Assembly (NCBI GenBank): GCA_910589085.1
Contig: CAJUSG010000039.1
Location: 1-22,773, forward strand
Length of the DNA: 22,773 nt
Direction: 5' to 3'
DNA from: an uncultured Oscillospiraceae bacterium
GTDB taxonomy: Bacteria; Bacillota; Clostridia; Oscillospirales; Oscillospiraceae
The translations under genes and the position numbers were made by a program. Positions 14,852-22,279 of the stretch are shown one piece after another (position 1 is the stretch's first letter; every line of letters starts with the position of its first letter). The notes beneath the pieces were generated by a model, which worked only from the letters and a program-made list of their open reading frames with translations, was not told the DNA's origin and did not search any database.

Positions 14852-15868
14852 TCAATTATAATATTTCTCCGGCCAGACATAGACAGACAGCCCGTCCAGT
14901 TCCCCGTACTCAATGAGCTGGGGGGCCAGGGCCTGGACATCGTACCGCCGGGCTACCTCCGTATCCAGGCTGAGGCAGCTCAGCCGCTTCATGGTGGAGA
15001 TGACCTCCAGGCCGGTGAGATTGGGGTTGTTCTGGAGATCCAGGACGTGGGTCCGGCAGAACTCCAGACCGCTCACGTCCCCCAGGCCGGTGTTGGACAG
15101 GTCCAGCATCCCCAGCCGCTTGCACTTGCGCAGGCAGGCCAGCGCCCCCGGCTCCAGAGGGTTGCCCCGCAGGTCCAGGGTGTTCAGGCTGGTCAGCCCC
15201 CGCAGAGGTTCCAGGCTGGTGATGTGATTGCCGTAAACCTTCAATTGCACCAGCTTGTCCAGCCCCGCCAGAGGTGACAGGTCGGAGATCAGGTTGTAGG
15301 GCAGCCACAACTCCCGCAGACCGGTGAGGGTGGCCAGGGGGGACAGGTCCTCGATGTCGTTGTCCCACAGGTCCAGCTCCTTCAGCTGGGTCAGGCCCTC
15401 CAGGAATGACAGGTCCCGTATCCTCACTCCCCGCTGCTGAAATCGTTTGGCGCTGACCAGCTCTGTAGCCTGTTGGAACAGGTGCTTTTCCTCCGGGAGG
15501 AGCCCTGCTTTCACCAACTCCTCTCCGTCCACCTGGATGGCCCGGACCAGCCGGCCCAGGCGGGCCACTTCCTCCGGATCATTCCAAAAAACATGCCGCT
15601 CCAGCTCCTCCCGCTCCCAGCCGCAGGTGTCCTCCAAATGCTCCTGCCGGGAGGCGTTCCACTGCCAGTCGGGGGACTGCTGAGCTTTCCGCAGGGCGGC
15701 AAGGCGTCCGTCCCGCTCCTGGGGCAGGGGGGCCAGAGTACGGCGCAGCTGGTTCTTCAGATACCCCGCCCACACATCCGGGCTGGGGCCGGAGTAAAAA
15801 AAGCCGTCCGCATCGGGAAACTGTGCCCCGGAATCGGGCCGGTTTTGGGTCTCATCATAGAGCTTCAC
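14852..15868 (-). CDS. Leucine-rich-repeat protein
   Basis: The product has 338 residues. The N-terminal part (about 1-145) is polar, has no signal peptide or membrane segment, and matches nothing I recognise. About six to seven leucine-rich repeats of roughly 22 residues follow (about 147-300), of the type LTQLKELDLWDNDIEDLSPL, as in the internalin/SDS22 class. A short non-repeat C-terminus ends in VWPEKYYN. The start is taken as the GTG at 15868, with GGGGAG eight bases ahead. A TTG seven codons upstream lacks a ribosome site. Such proteins usually bind other proteins, and without a signal peptide this one should be cytoplasmic. It follows ybaB across a hairpin, with no clear promoter of its own. 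Confidence 0.82.
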   Translation of the reverse strand: MKLYDETQNRPDSGAQFPDADGFFYSGPSPDVWAGYLKNQLRRTLAPLPQERDGRLAALRKAQQSPDWQWNASRQEHLEDTCGWEREELERHVFWNDPEEVARLGRLVRAIQVDGEELVKAGLLPEEKHLFQQATELVSAKRFQQRGVRIRDLSFLEGLTQLKELDLWDNDIEDLSPLATLTGLRELWLPYNLISDLSPLAGLDKLVQLKVYGNHITSLEPLRGLTSLNTLDLRGNPLEPGALACLRKCKRLGMLDLSNTGLGDVSGLEFCRTHVLDLQNNPNLTGLEVISTMKRLSCLSLDTEVARRYDVQALAPQLIEYGELDGLSVYVWPEKYYN

Positions 15869-15893
15869 AGAATATTCTCCCCTTTCCAAAGCG

Positions 15894-15922
15894 AAAAGGG
15901 CCGTCCCCGGGACAGCCCTTTC
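15894..15922 (-). terminator. Weak terminator after ybaB
   Basis: On the minus strand, AAAGGGCTGTCCC pairs with GGGACGGCCCTTT (one mismatch) and is followed by TCGCTTT. The T-run is broken, so partial read-through into the leucine-rich-repeat gene is likely. The hairpin overlaps the space where that gene's promoter would have to be. Confidence 0.6.
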
Positions 15923-15934
15923 TCAGTCATAGCC

Positions 15935-16288
15935 TTACAGTCCCAGGCCGCCCAGGTTCAGCCCTCCGGTAATGGACTGCATGGTGCTGGCGGCGTCGGC
16001 GTCAGCGGCCCGCATGGCCTCGTTGACGGCGGCGACAATCATATCCTGGAGCATCTCCACATCCTCGGGGTCCACCGCCTCGGGGTCGATGGCAAGGGCC
16101 CTCAGCTCGTGCTTGCCGCTGACGGTGGCCGTCACTACCCCGCCGCCCGAGGCCGCCTGATATTCCTTCTCCTGGAGCTCCTGCTGCATACGCAGCATGT
16201 CCTGCTGCATCTTCTGGGCCTGCTTCAGCATGTTCATGTTCATGCCGCCGCCCATGCCGGGCATCCCCCGGCCGTATCCCTTTGCCAT
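15935..16288 (-). CDS. ybaB: YbaB/EbfC-family nucleoid-associated protein
   Basis: This is a small DNA-binding protein of 117 residues that forms tweezer-like dimers on the nucleoid. It has a Gly/Met-rich N-terminus (GYGRGMPGMGGGMNM), a helical stretch (about 15-45, MLKQAQKMQQDMLRMQQEL) and the family motif around VTATVSGKHELRALAIDPEAVDPEDVEMLQDMIVAAVNEA. The ATG at 16288 has AAGGAG eight bases ahead. A TTG two codons upstream is too close to it. It lies 13 bases after dnaX, the usual dnaX-ybaB arrangement. The usual third gene, recR, is not next. Confidence 0.93.
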   Translation of the reverse strand: MAKGYGRGMPGMGGGMNMNMLKQAQKMQQDMLRMQQELQEKEYQAASGGGVVTATVSGKHELRALAIDPEAVDPEDVEMLQDMIVAAVNEAMRAADADAASTMQSITGGLNLGGLGL

Positions 16289-16301
16289 AATCAAAACTCC
16301 T

Positions 16302-18056
16302 TCACTGTATGGTTATGTTGTCAAACTGCCCACCGAAGGACAGCAGTTCATCCAGAGGGTCCTTCTCCGCCCCTGGAGCGGGAGGCTGGCTCTGCTCCGC
16401 TGCGGGCGGCGCGCCGGTGACTACGCTCACCTGGGGTTGACCCCCAAAGGAGGCGGCGGCAGCCTGGGCCAGCTTCTCCAGCACCGCCGGCTTGTTCAGC
16501 ATGGAACGGGTAAATTCACTGTCTACCCAGAGGGTGAGCTTTCCGTTTTTCCATGTACCGGTCACCTTGGCCGGGTTGTTTAAATAAGGTATCACCGTGG
16601 GAGGCACCTTCCCCCGCAGGCCCGCCGCGAAGGAGGGCCAGAAGGTACTGTCGCCGCCGGCCTGGGGGGTCGGGGCAGCTTTGGGCTTTGGAGCCGGGGG
16701 CCGGGCGGGTTCCGCAGGGGCAGCGGGGACACTCTGAGCCGGCTCCGGTGCGTCGAAGACATAGTCCGGCTCTTCCGGGGGCTCCTCGGGCAGCGGGGGC
16801 CGCTCCTCCTCCCAGGGGGGGCGGTCAGCCTTCGCGGGCTCTGTCCCGCCCCGTTCTGCCTCCGGCGTCTTCGGGGCGGCGCAGAGACCCCCTGTAGGGG
16901 CGGCAGGAATGCCCTGGGCCAGCCGTTCCTCTATACGGGCAATCCGGGCCGACAGGCCGACGAAGGACTCGTCCAGCCCCTCATCGCTGAGGCGGATGAG
17001 GCACAGCTCCGCCGCCGTGCGGCGGCTGGCGCTTCGGGGCAGATCGGCCAGGGCCCCCTGGAGCTGGGTGAGCATCTGCAGCAGCCGCTGGGCGGTGAGC
17101 TGTTCCCCCAGTCCGCGGAGGGTCGCCTCGTCATAGCCACCCGCCATCAGGGCCGCTCCCCCCTGGGGGGCGGTCTTTCTCAGGAGCAGGTCCCGGGCCA
17201 GGCCGGACAGCTCACCCAGCACAGAGCCTACATCCTTGCCATTGGCGTAGAGCCGGGACAGTGTATTCAGGGCGGCGGCGGTATCCCTGGCGGCCAGCTG
17301 GCCCATGAGGGCGGCGGTCTCCACGTTTCCCGCCAGGCCCAGCGTGTTCAGAATGGCCTGTTCGTCCACCACCGCTCCGCCGCCGGCGCACTGGTCAAGC
17401 AGAGACAGGGCATCCCGCATCCCGCCGTCCGCCAGCCGGGCCAGCAGAGCGGCGCCGTCAGAGGTGAGACGGAGCTGTTCCTGTTCAGCCACATACTCCA
17501 GCCGCCGGGCAATCTCCATGGGGAGGATCCGCTTGAAGGCGAACTGCTGGCACCGGCTCTTGATGGTGGCGGGCACCTTGTGCAGCTCGGTGGTGGCCAG
17601 AATAAAGAGGAGATGGGGGGGCGGCTCCTCCAGAATCTTCAGCAGGGCGTTGAAGGCCGCCGTGGACAGCATATGGACCTCGTCCACAATGTACACCCGC
17701 TTCCGGACGGCGGCGGGGGTATACACCGCCTCGTCCCGCAGCGCCCGCACCTGGTCCACCCCGTTGTTGGAGGCGGCGTCCAGCTCCAGCACATCCAGAA
17801 CAGAGCCGTTCTCAATGCCAAGGCAGGCGGGGCACGCGTTGCAGGGGTCTCCCTCCCGGGGATTCTCGCAGTTCACGGCACGGGCCAGAATTTTGGCGCA
17901 GGTGGTCTTGCCCGTCCCCCGGGTGCCGGTGAACAGATAGGCGTGGGACAGCCGGCCCGTGGCCACCTGGCGCTTCAGGGTGCCGGTGATGTGCCCCTGG
18001 CCCACCACGTCGTCGAAGGTCCGGGGCCGCCATTTTCGGTATAGTGCCTGATACAT
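16302..18056 (-). CDS. dnaX: DNA polymerase III subunit gamma/tau
   Basis: This is the 584-residue clamp-loader ATPase that loads the sliding clamp and holds the replisome together. The AAA+ domain has Walker A GTRGTGKTT (44-52), a four-cysteine zinc module (C63, C72, C75, C78), Walker B with VYIVDEVHML (121-130) and sensor 1 FILATTE (151-157). The lid and collar domains run to about residue 365. A Pro/Ala/Glu-rich linker (about 375-470) and a C-terminal tau-type domain (about 475-560) follow. No slippery heptamer for a programmed frameshift was seen. The start has GGAGG about seven bases ahead. It lies downstream of the SRP RNA gene, as in Bacillus subtilis (scr-dnaX-yaaK-recR). Confidence 0.97.
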   Translation of the reverse strand: MYQALYRKWRPRTFDDVVGQGHITGTLKRQVATGRLSHAYLFTGTRGTGKTTCAKILARAVNCENPREGDPCNACPACLGIENGSVLDVLELDAASNNGVDQVRALRDEAVYTPAAVRKRVYIVDEVHMLSTAAFNALLKILEEPPPHLLFILATTELHKVPATIKSRCQQFAFKRILPMEIARRLEYVAEQEQLRLTSDGAALLARLADGGMRDALSLLDQCAGGGAVVDEQAILNTLGLAGNVETAALMGQLAARDTAAALNTLSRLYANGKDVGSVLGELSGLARDLLLRKTAPQGGAALMAGGYDEATLRGLGEQLTAQRLLQMLTQLQGALADLPRSASRRTAAELCLIRLSDEGLDESFVGLSARIARIEERLAQGIPAAPTGGLCAAPKTPEAERGGTEPAKADRPPWEEERPPLPEEPPEEPDYVFDAPEPAQSVPAAPAEPARPPAPKPKAAPTPQAGGDSTFWPSFAAGLRGKVPPTVIPYLNNPAKVTGTWKNGKLTLWVDSEFTRSMLNKPAVLEKLAQAAAASFGGQPQVSVVTGAPPAAEQSQPPAPGAEKDPLDELLSFGGQFDNITIQ

Positions 18057-18139
18057 CTGCTCACCTCCAGGAAAGAATTTCTCTCAGGAGAACACTCCCG
18101 TAAGCCTCCTTTTCTCTGCGGGGGACGGGAGATTCTGTC

Positions 18140-18461
18140 AAAAAAACTCGGTGCGAAGCAAGACCGCACACCGGCCTTTGAAGCGCGGGACATACCCGTT
18201 ACCTGGACAGCCGGCTCAAGAACAGTATCCCCGCGGCACACGCGGCGGGCCGCTTAGTGCTGCTCGGTTCCCCGCCTGACACGGTTCACGGAGCCGCGTT
18301 GCGCGGGACCGGTCTATCATCACTGCTTTTCCAGGGCAGACAGTACAGCCTCACGTCCGGGGGCCGGGATTCATCCCCGCTGCAGCGGATTGCGGGTACA
18401 GGGCACCGCTATCTCCCCGACTAGTGCGGCCTTGCTCCGTACCGAGACGAAACAAGAACTA
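18140..18461 (-). ncRNA. ffs: Signal recognition particle RNA, large (Bacillus) type
   Basis: On the minus strand the 5' half contains GCCGCACTAGTCGGGGAGAT and GCGGTGCCCTGTACCCGCAA, matching the Alu-domain region of Firmicutes SRP RNAs. The 3' half has the domain IV apex GTCAGG-CGG-GGAA-CCG-AGCAGC, with a GGAA tetraloop that binds the Ffh M domain. The ends pair in a long terminal helix (CTCGGT at 18441-18446 with ACCGAG at 18147-18152, continuing with GAGCAAG/CTTGCTTC). A run of seven Ts (18140-18146) directly after the helix acts as terminator. The length is about 300-320 bases. The 5' end is set from the promoter and is good to a few bases. Confidence 0.95.
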
Positions 18462-18467
18462 AGTTGC

Positions 18468-18496
18468 ATTGTACTATATTTTTCCCATTTTAGCAA
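18468..18496 (-). promoter_or_regulatory. Promoter of the SRP RNA gene
   Basis: On the minus strand, TTGCTA (18491-18496), 17 bases and TACAAT (18468-18473) give a strong sigma-A promoter. It lies about 15-20 bases before the first paired bases of the RNA, as expected for a stable RNA gene. Confidence 0.85.
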
Positions 18497-18526
18497 TCTT
18501 TATTTTGCGAAATACCTCCGGGGCAG

Positions 18527-18559
18527 GGGGCGTGCCGCAGTCCGGCCGCGGCACGCCCC
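18527..18559. other. Strong GC hairpin just after lysS
   Basis: GGGGCGTGCCGC and GCGGCACGCCCC form a perfect 12-bp stem with a 9-base loop, ten bases past the lysS stop. There is no T-run on either side. It may protect the 3' end or end transcription weakly, and it separates greA-lysS from the SRP RNA promoter. Confidence 0.6.
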
Positions 18560-18568
18560 TGTTATTGC

Positions 18569-20068
18569 TCAGTCGTTGGGCTTCATGGTGGGGAAGAGAA
18601 TGACTTCCCGGATGGAGTCGGAACCGGTGAGAAGCATGACACACCGGTCGATGCCAATGCCCAGCCCGCCCGTGGGGGGCATACCATACTCCAGCGCGGT
18701 CAAAAAATCCTCATCCATCATACCGGCCTCGTCGTCCCCCTTATCCCGCAGCTCCACCTGCTTCTGGAAGCGCTGGCGCTGGTCGATGGGGTCGTTGAGC
18801 TCGGAGAAGGCGTTGCCCATCTCGCTGTGACAGATAAACAGCTCAAACCGCTCGGTGAGCCGGGGGTCCTTGGGGGACCGCTTGGCCAGGGGGGAGACGT
18901 CCACCGGGTGCATGGTGATGAAGGTGGGCTGGATCAGCTTCTCCTCCACCCGCTGGTCAAAGCACTCATACAGGGCGTTGCCCCAGGTCTTGTCCGCCGT
19001 CTCGGGCAGCTCCACACCGATGGATTTGGCGGCGGCTACCGCCTCCTCGTCCGTGGTGATGGCCATGAAGTCGATGCCGCAGTACTGCTTTACCGCCTCG
19101 TGCATGGGCATACGGGGCCAGCCGGGGGTCAGGTCGATGTCCTCCCCCTGCCACTGGACCTGATAGGTGCCCAGAATCTTCTGGGCGGCGGAGGACAGCA
19201 GGTCCTCAAACAGGTCCATCATGTCGTTAAAATCGGCATAGGCCTGATAGAGCTCGATGGTGGTGAACTCGGGGTTGTGCTTGGGGTCCATGCCCTCGTT
19301 GCGGAAGATCCGCCCGATCTCATACACCCGGTCCATGCCGCCCACAATGAGCCGCTTCAAGGGCAACTCGGTGGCGATGCGCATGTACATGTCGATATCC
19401 AGGGTGTTGTGGTGGGTGACGAAGGGCCGGGCGGTAGCTCCCCCCGAGATGGTGTTGAGGACCGGCGTCTCCACCTCCATAAAGCCCCGGCCGTCCATAA
19501 AGTCCCGGACATGCTTGATAAACCGGGAGCGGATGACGAAGTTGCGCTTTACCTCCGGGTTGACAATCAGGTCCACATACCGCTGGCGGTAGCGCAGCTC
19601 GGTGCTGGTCAGGCCGTGGAACTTCTCGGGCAGGGGCAGCAGGGACTTGGACAGCAGGGTCACCGTCACCACCCGGACGGACATCTCCCCCCGCTGGGTG
19701 CGGAAGACCACCCCGTGGACCCCCACAATATCGCCGATATCGTACTTTTTAAAGCGGTTGTACTCCGCTTCGTCCATCTCGTCCTTCCGCGCGTAGAGCT
19801 GGATGCGGCCCGACTTGTCCTGGAGATCACAGAAGGACACCTTGCCCATCCCCCGCTTGGACATCAGGCGGCCGGCGATGGCCACCTCCTGCCCCTCCAG
19901 GGCGTCGAAGTTCTCCTTGATATTCCCGGAGTCGTTGTCTGACACAAAGCGGGTAATGACAAAGGGGTCATTGCCGCTCTCCTGGAGCTGCTTCAGCTTG
20001 TCCCTGCGAATCTGGAGCAGCTGGGACAGGTTCTCGGCTGCCTCGGTCTGGTTGTTCTTATCGGCCAT
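18569..20068 (-). CDS. lysS: Lysyl-tRNA synthetase, class II
   Basis: This 499-residue enzyme charges tRNA-Lys with lysine. The N-terminal OB-fold anticodon-binding domain (about 45-155) contains VAIAGRLMSKRGMGK and SFCDLQDKSGRIQLY. The class II catalytic core has motif 1 around FMEVETPVL, motif 2 with FRNEGMDPKHNPEFT and motif 3 with GGLGIGIDRCVMLL near the C-terminus. The start is the ATG at 20068 with AAGGAG eight bases ahead. A GTG three codons earlier overlaps that site. It lies 12 bases after greA, a standard Firmicutes pair in one operon. Confidence 0.97.
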   Translation of the reverse strand: MADKNNQTEAAENLSQLLQIRRDKLKQLQESGNDPFVITRFVSDNDSGNIKENFDALEGQEVAIAGRLMSKRGMGKVSFCDLQDKSGRIQLYARKDEMDEAEYNRFKKYDIGDIVGVHGVVFRTQRGEMSVRVVTVTLLSKSLLPLPEKFHGLTSTELRYRQRYVDLIVNPEVKRNFVIRSRFIKHVRDFMDGRGFMEVETPVLNTISGGATARPFVTHHNTLDIDMYMRIATELPLKRLIVGGMDRVYEIGRIFRNEGMDPKHNPEFTTIELYQAYADFNDMMDLFEDLLSSAAQKILGTYQVQWQGEDIDLTPGWPRMPMHEAVKQYCGIDFMAITTDEEAVAAAKSIGVELPETADKTWGNALYECFDQRVEEKLIQPTFITMHPVDVSPLAKRSPKDPRLTERFELFICHSEMGNAFSELNDPIDQRQRFQKQVELRDKGDDEAGMMDEDFLTALEYGMPPTGGLGIGIDRCVMLLTGSDSIREVILFPTMKPND

Positions 20069-20080
20069 ACGGACCACTCC

Positions 20081-20554
20081 TTATCTCTCTACCTTTAAAA
20101 TCTTATACTCCACCGGGCCGGCGGGGGCGTCCACCGTGACCTCTTCCCCGGGATTTTTGCCCAGAAGCGCCTTGCCGAAGGGGGAGTCCTCTGAGATGGC
20201 GCCGTTCATGGGGTCGGCCTCCTGGGAGCCCACAATCTTATAAGTCTCTTCCTCGTTGAACTCCTTGTCCAGCACGGTGACGGTGGAGCCCAGGCGGATA
20301 TACTCGCCGTCCGTCTCCTCCTCCTCAATCACCACATAGTTGGACAGAATTTCCTCCACCTGGGCGATACGGGAGTAGAGCTTGCCCTGCTCGTTTTTGG
20401 CCTCGTCGTACTCGCTGTTCTCCGACAGGTCTCCGAAGGAGCGGGCCTCCTTAATCAGCTCGGCCACCTCCTTCTCCCGGACGGTCTTGAGATAGTTCAG
20501 CTCGTCCTGCAGTTCCTTGAGCCGCTGGGGGCTCAGCTTGTATTCCTTCGCCAT
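20081..20554 (-). CDS. greA: Transcription elongation factor GreA
   Basis: This 157-residue factor enters the RNA polymerase secondary channel and rescues backtracked complexes by stimulating transcript cleavage. The N-terminal coiled coil (about 5-75) carries the tip motif GDLSENSEYDEAK, whose acidic residues help hold Mg2+. The C-terminal FKBP-like domain (about 80-157) has GSTVTVLD and the terminal SPFGKALLGKNPGEEV. The length is standard. The ATG at 20554 is chosen because GAGGT lies just ahead and the family starts here. A longer reading to 20605 runs into the leader hairpin. It is the first gene of the greA-lysS operon. Confidence 0.96.
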   Translation of the reverse strand: MAKEYKLSPQRLKELQDELNYLKTVREKEVAELIKEARSFGDLSENSEYDEAKNEQGKLYSRIAQVEEILSNYVVIEEEETDGEYIRLGSTVTVLDKEFNEEETYKIVGSQEADPMNGAISEDSPFGKALLGKNPGEEVTVDAPAGPVEYKILKVER

Positions 20555-20573
20555 GAAACCTCGCACACCTTTC

Positions 20574-20599
20574 AAAAAATTATCCCGGTGCGACCCGGG
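20574..20599 (-). other. Leader hairpin with T-run ahead of greA
   Basis: CCCGG and CCGGG form a 5-bp stem with a 6-base loop, followed after ATAA by TTTTTT on the minus strand. It lies within the greA leader, about 20 bases before the ATG. It is weaker than a normal terminator and could be an attenuator or chance. Confidence 0.35.
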
Positions 20600-20643
20600 C
20601 GTCAAGTACTGAATAAAATGGATAGAGTACTACATTCTGTGTC

Positions 20644-20672
20644 ATTATATGTGTTTTCCGCCTGTCTGTCAA
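20644..20672 (-). promoter_or_regulatory. Promoter of the greA-lysS operon
   Basis: On the minus strand, TTGACA (20667-20672), 17 bases and TATAAT (20644-20649) match the sigma-A consensus exactly. The -35 overlaps the stop codon of the preceding gene. The start point is near 20637, giving a leader of about 80 bases. Confidence 0.92.
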
Positions 20673-21349
20673 GTTATTTTTATGTCTTCCGGCCCCAGCT
20701 TCCCCCCCTCCCATAGGGCGGCCAGAAGGGGCAGGTCCTCCCGGTCCTCCTCCGCCAGCCCGGGGGCGGAAAGCGACAACCCCGCCAGTCCGGGCCGGGG
20801 ACCGTAGAGCTCCAGGGCGGCGTCCTCCCGCCGGGGGCAGTCCCCCTGAAAGCGCAGGGCCACCGCGCCCTGCTCCGCCGGCGGGAGCACCGGAACGCCA
20901 AACTCCCGATGGAGCCAAAGGGCCAGCTCCTCCCCTCCCCTGGGCGCATCCACCACCAGACGGCGCACCAGAGGGCACAGCTGGGCCGCCGTCCGGGCCA
21001 GCGCATGGTCCACCCGGCTCCCCCGCAGTGCCACCGTGGCCCGGTCGGGGGCCAGACCCCGGCGCTCCAGCGCCTCCAGCGTCAGGGGCACCGACTGCGC
21101 CCGGACAAAGCTCTCCGGATCCACAGGCCGCAGGCCAAAGGCCTCCAGCAGGGGCCACCGGTCAAAATCCCTGGGCACCAGCACCCGCAGAGCCCCACCC
21201 TGGCGCAGCGCCCGCCCCGCCCGCCTCAGGCGGCGCTCCCCCCAGAAGCCCGACCGGTCCGCCTCGGCCCGCAGAACAGGCAGGCCGTACAGCCTGCCCG
21301 ATATCGCTCTCCCCCGTCCTCCCGGTTCCAGAATCAGCTGTCCAATCAA
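20669..21349 (-). CDS. Unrecognised protein downstream of spoIIR
   Basis: The product has about 226 residues and is very rich in Leu, Arg, Gly and Ala. I recognise no family. There is no signal peptide or clear membrane segment. The alternation of hydrophobic beta-like stretches (ALRVLVPRDF, ATVALRG, RRLVVDAP, GVPVLPP) with helices suggests an alpha/beta fold, possibly Rossmann-like. An acidic/Leu-rich segment (EEDREDLPLLAALWEGG) lies near the end. The start is uncertain: the TTG at 21349 follows a GGGGAGGGGGG run by seven bases, while an in-frame GTG at 21370 has no good site. It follows spoIIR by about 50 bases on the same strand, so it may share sporulation expression. That is inference from position only. 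Confidence 0.65.
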   Translation of the reverse strand: MIGQLILEPGGRGRAISGRLYGLPVLRAEADRSGFWGERRLRRAGRALRQGGALRVLVPRDFDRWPLLEAFGLRPVDPESFVRAQSVPLTLEALERRGLAPDRATVALRGSRVDHALARTAAQLCPLVRRLVVDAPRGGEELALWLHREFGVPVLPPAEQGAVALRFQGDCPRREDAALELYGPRPGLAGLSLSAPGLAEEDREDLPLLAALWEGGKLGPEDIKIT

Positions 21350-21397
21350 GGGCAATCCCCCCTCCCCCACAGGGTATGCGGGGAGAGGAGGGATTAT

Positions 21398-22018
21398 TTA
21401 TGATTCAAAAAAGCCCCGCACTTCGCCCAGAAGCTCCATGGCCTTGAACTTGAGGACATACTGCTCGCCGTCGCCGGTCACCAAGGCCCCCTGGTCCGGC
21501 GTGAAGTAGCCGGCCTCCAGGGCCTGGTCCACCGTCTCGCTGGCCGCCCCCAGACACAAGGGCGGGAAGGCCACACACCACCAATTCTGGCCCTTGCCCT
21601 CACCGATGGTCACCCGGAGCGCGGTGTAATTTCCGGCGGGGAGGGCAAAGTCCTCATACTCCTTGGTGGGAAACCAGCAGTCCTCCAGGCGGGCGCTGAC
21701 AGGGTAATCATAGCCCTGCTCCTCCACCACCGCCCGGCCGGCGGCGGCCAGGGTGTTCAGATGGCCCTCCAGCGCGGCCTGGGCCTGCTCCAAGGTGGCC
21801 CCCTCGGGATAGAGCCCCTCCGCTTCCTCCAGCACCCGGTCCCGCACCGCCAGCTTCAGGGCCTGGTCCTCCTCGGTATCCGAGTTGGCGATCACATGAA
21901 ACCGGATCACGCTGTCCGCCAGTTCCTGCTGCTCCCGGGTCAGCCAGCTGCCCGCCACTACGGCCACCAGTATGCCAAACATCAGCGCCAACTCCCAGCG
22001 CTTTAATTTTCGATCCAT
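21398..22018 (-). CDS. spoIIR: Stage II sporulation protein R
   Basis: SpoIIR is made in the forespore under sigma-F and secreted to the intermembrane space. There it triggers SpoIIGA to process pro-sigma-E in the mother cell. The 206-residue product has an N-terminal membrane segment (about 9-25), followed by the family motif IRFHVIANSDTEEDQALKLAVRDRVL (about 38-63). The later region GNYTALRVTIGEGKGQNWWCVAFPPLC (about 125-150) is also typical. The start is the ATG at 22018, with AGGAGG five bases ahead. A longer reading to 22120 passes through a terminator-like hairpin. No convincing sigma-F promoter was found upstream, where an AT-rich segment begins. Confidence 0.93.
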   Translation of the reverse strand: MDRKLKRWELALMFGILVAVVAGSWLTREQQELADSVIRFHVIANSDTEEDQALKLAVRDRVLEEAEGLYPEGATLEQAQAALEGHLNTLAAAGRAVVEEQGYDYPVSARLEDCWFPTKEYEDFALPAGNYTALRVTIGEGKGQNWWCVAFPPLCLGAASETVDQALEAGYFTPDQGALVTGDGEQYVLKFKAMELLGEVRGFFES

Positions 22019-22034
22019 AACATCCTCCTGGGAC

Positions 22035-22078
22035 AAAAAAGCTGTCCGCACTGTAAATTTCTTACAGTATGGACAGCT
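22035..22078 (-). terminator. Terminator-like hairpin directly upstream of spoIIR
   Basis: On the minus strand, AGCTGTCC pairs with GGACAGCT (8 bp). After a 2x2 internal loop, ACTGTAA pairs with TTACAGT (7 bp) around a 5-base loop. TTTTTT follows at once. The T-run ends eight bases before the AGGAGG of spoIIR, leaving no room for a promoter in between. Any spoIIR transcript must read through it. It may be an attenuator, or the end of a gene once present upstream. Confidence 0.75.
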
Positions 22079-22279
22079 AATATATTTTTCATACCGGCCT
22101 GCGTGAAAAATTTTACCCAAGCTCTATGCAGCCAGCATATTGTATTCTGATCTTTTTCATGTAAAATAGATTTATTGACATATGTATAAGCCAAAAAAGC
22201 TATGCCAGTTCCAATAAGGGTGTAAGACCGAGAAATACTGCGCCACATAAAGGCCTAAACAATCAGGGGAGGAATTAAA

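Noticed and set aside
16302..18056. Programmed frameshift in dnaX giving a separate gamma subunit
   Set aside because: No A-AAA-AAG type slippery site with a following hairpin was seen. The full frame is open through the tau-type C-terminus.
22019..22248. Minus-strand frame extending spoIIR upstream or a small gene overlapping its start
   Set aside because: These frames pass through the terminator-like hairpin and lack ribosome sites. The SpoIIR family starts at the ATG at 22018.
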